Positions 5,885 through 6,000 of a stretch of 6,000 nucleotides of DNA are shown piece by piece. Source of the stretch: an uncultured Campylobacter sp. (GTDB taxonomy: Bacteria; Campylobacterota; Campylobacteria; Campylobacterales; Campylobacteraceae); NCBI RefSeq assembly GCF_937890585.1, contig NZ_CALACG010000158.1:1-6000 (forward strand), given 5' to 3'. Numbering within the stretch: the stretch's first letter is position 1; each line of letters opens with the position of its first letter. Position numbers and translations under genes: made by a program. Below the pieces are notes generated by a model, which saw nothing but the letters and a program-made list of their open reading frames with translations, was not told the origin of the DNA and did no database searches.

Positions 5885-6000
5885 TATTAGATACAAATTT
5901 CCCCGATCTAGGGGATTGAAACAAACGTAGCTTTGAAACATCTGGTGGAACAATTTCAATCATATTAGATACAAATTTCCCCGATCTAGGGGATTGAAAC
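5885..6000 (+). CRISPR. CRISPR array, first two repeats and one spacer (cut by window end)
   Basis: Two copies of one sequence, 5885-5922 and 5963-6000, are identical over 38 bases (the true repeat is probably 37, starting ATTAGATAC). The period is 78, leaving a spacer of 40-41 bases. Each repeat has a short stem TCCCC/GGGGA around GATCTA, followed by ATTGAAAC. Cas6 cutting at the 3' base of the stem (after 5914) would leave exactly this 8-base handle, typical of type III and I-A/I-B systems. The leader side and the GAAAC end both indicate plus-strand transcription, the same as the cas genes. The array continues to the right. Confidence 0.93.

Noticed and set aside
5923..5962. Coding meaning of the spacer
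   Set aside because: More than one frame is open over the 40 bases on either strand, so neither the source gene nor its strand can be inferred without a database search.
5739..5963. Minus-strand open frame of 74 codons
   Set aside because: It starts in the second CRISPR repeat, runs through the spacer, the first repeat and the AT-rich leader, and resembles no protein family.

Overview
The window most likely comes from a non-jejuni Campylobacter (the C. concisus/showae/curvus type). This is inferred from the AT-rich DNA with many AAATTT strings, the perfect TATAAT boxes without a clear -35, the purine-rich ribosome sites, and an RT-Cas1 CRISPR locus of a kind known in this genus. The genus call is an inference, not proof.

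Left part (1-2049): one gene on the minus strand (142-1905) encodes a small LapA/BapA-like surface protein. It has an N-terminal retention module, a TAAG dialanine site of the kind LapG cleaves, one Calx-beta-like domain, a few RTX-type glycine/aspartate repeats and a C-terminal type I secretion region. Its 98-bp upstream region occurs a second time at 1-98, just beyond its terminator. This suggests that a second gene with the same promoter region lies just outside the window to the left.

Right part (2085-6000): a complete CRISPR adaptation and processing module runs on the plus strand. It consists of cas6 (2116-2928), a reverse transcriptase-Cas1 fusion (2991-5186), cas2 (5183-5455, overlapping by ATGA), a 429-bp AT-rich leader without genes, and the first two repeats and first spacer of a CRISPR array that continues beyond the window. 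Cas6 would cut pre-crRNA to leave an ATTGAAAC handle. RT-Cas1 with Cas2 would acquire spacers, potentially from RNA. No interference (effector) genes are visible, so they must lie beyond the array or elsewhere, or be missing. A type III effector is the usual partner of RT-Cas1.

The points most worth a second look are the RT-Cas1 adaptation unit without adjacent effectors, the leader with four degenerate copies of a TTTTCGAAC box (the last sitting at the -35 position of a perfect extended -10 promoter), the duplicated promoter region with a UUCG hairpin around the adhesin gene, and the unusually short LapA-like protein.
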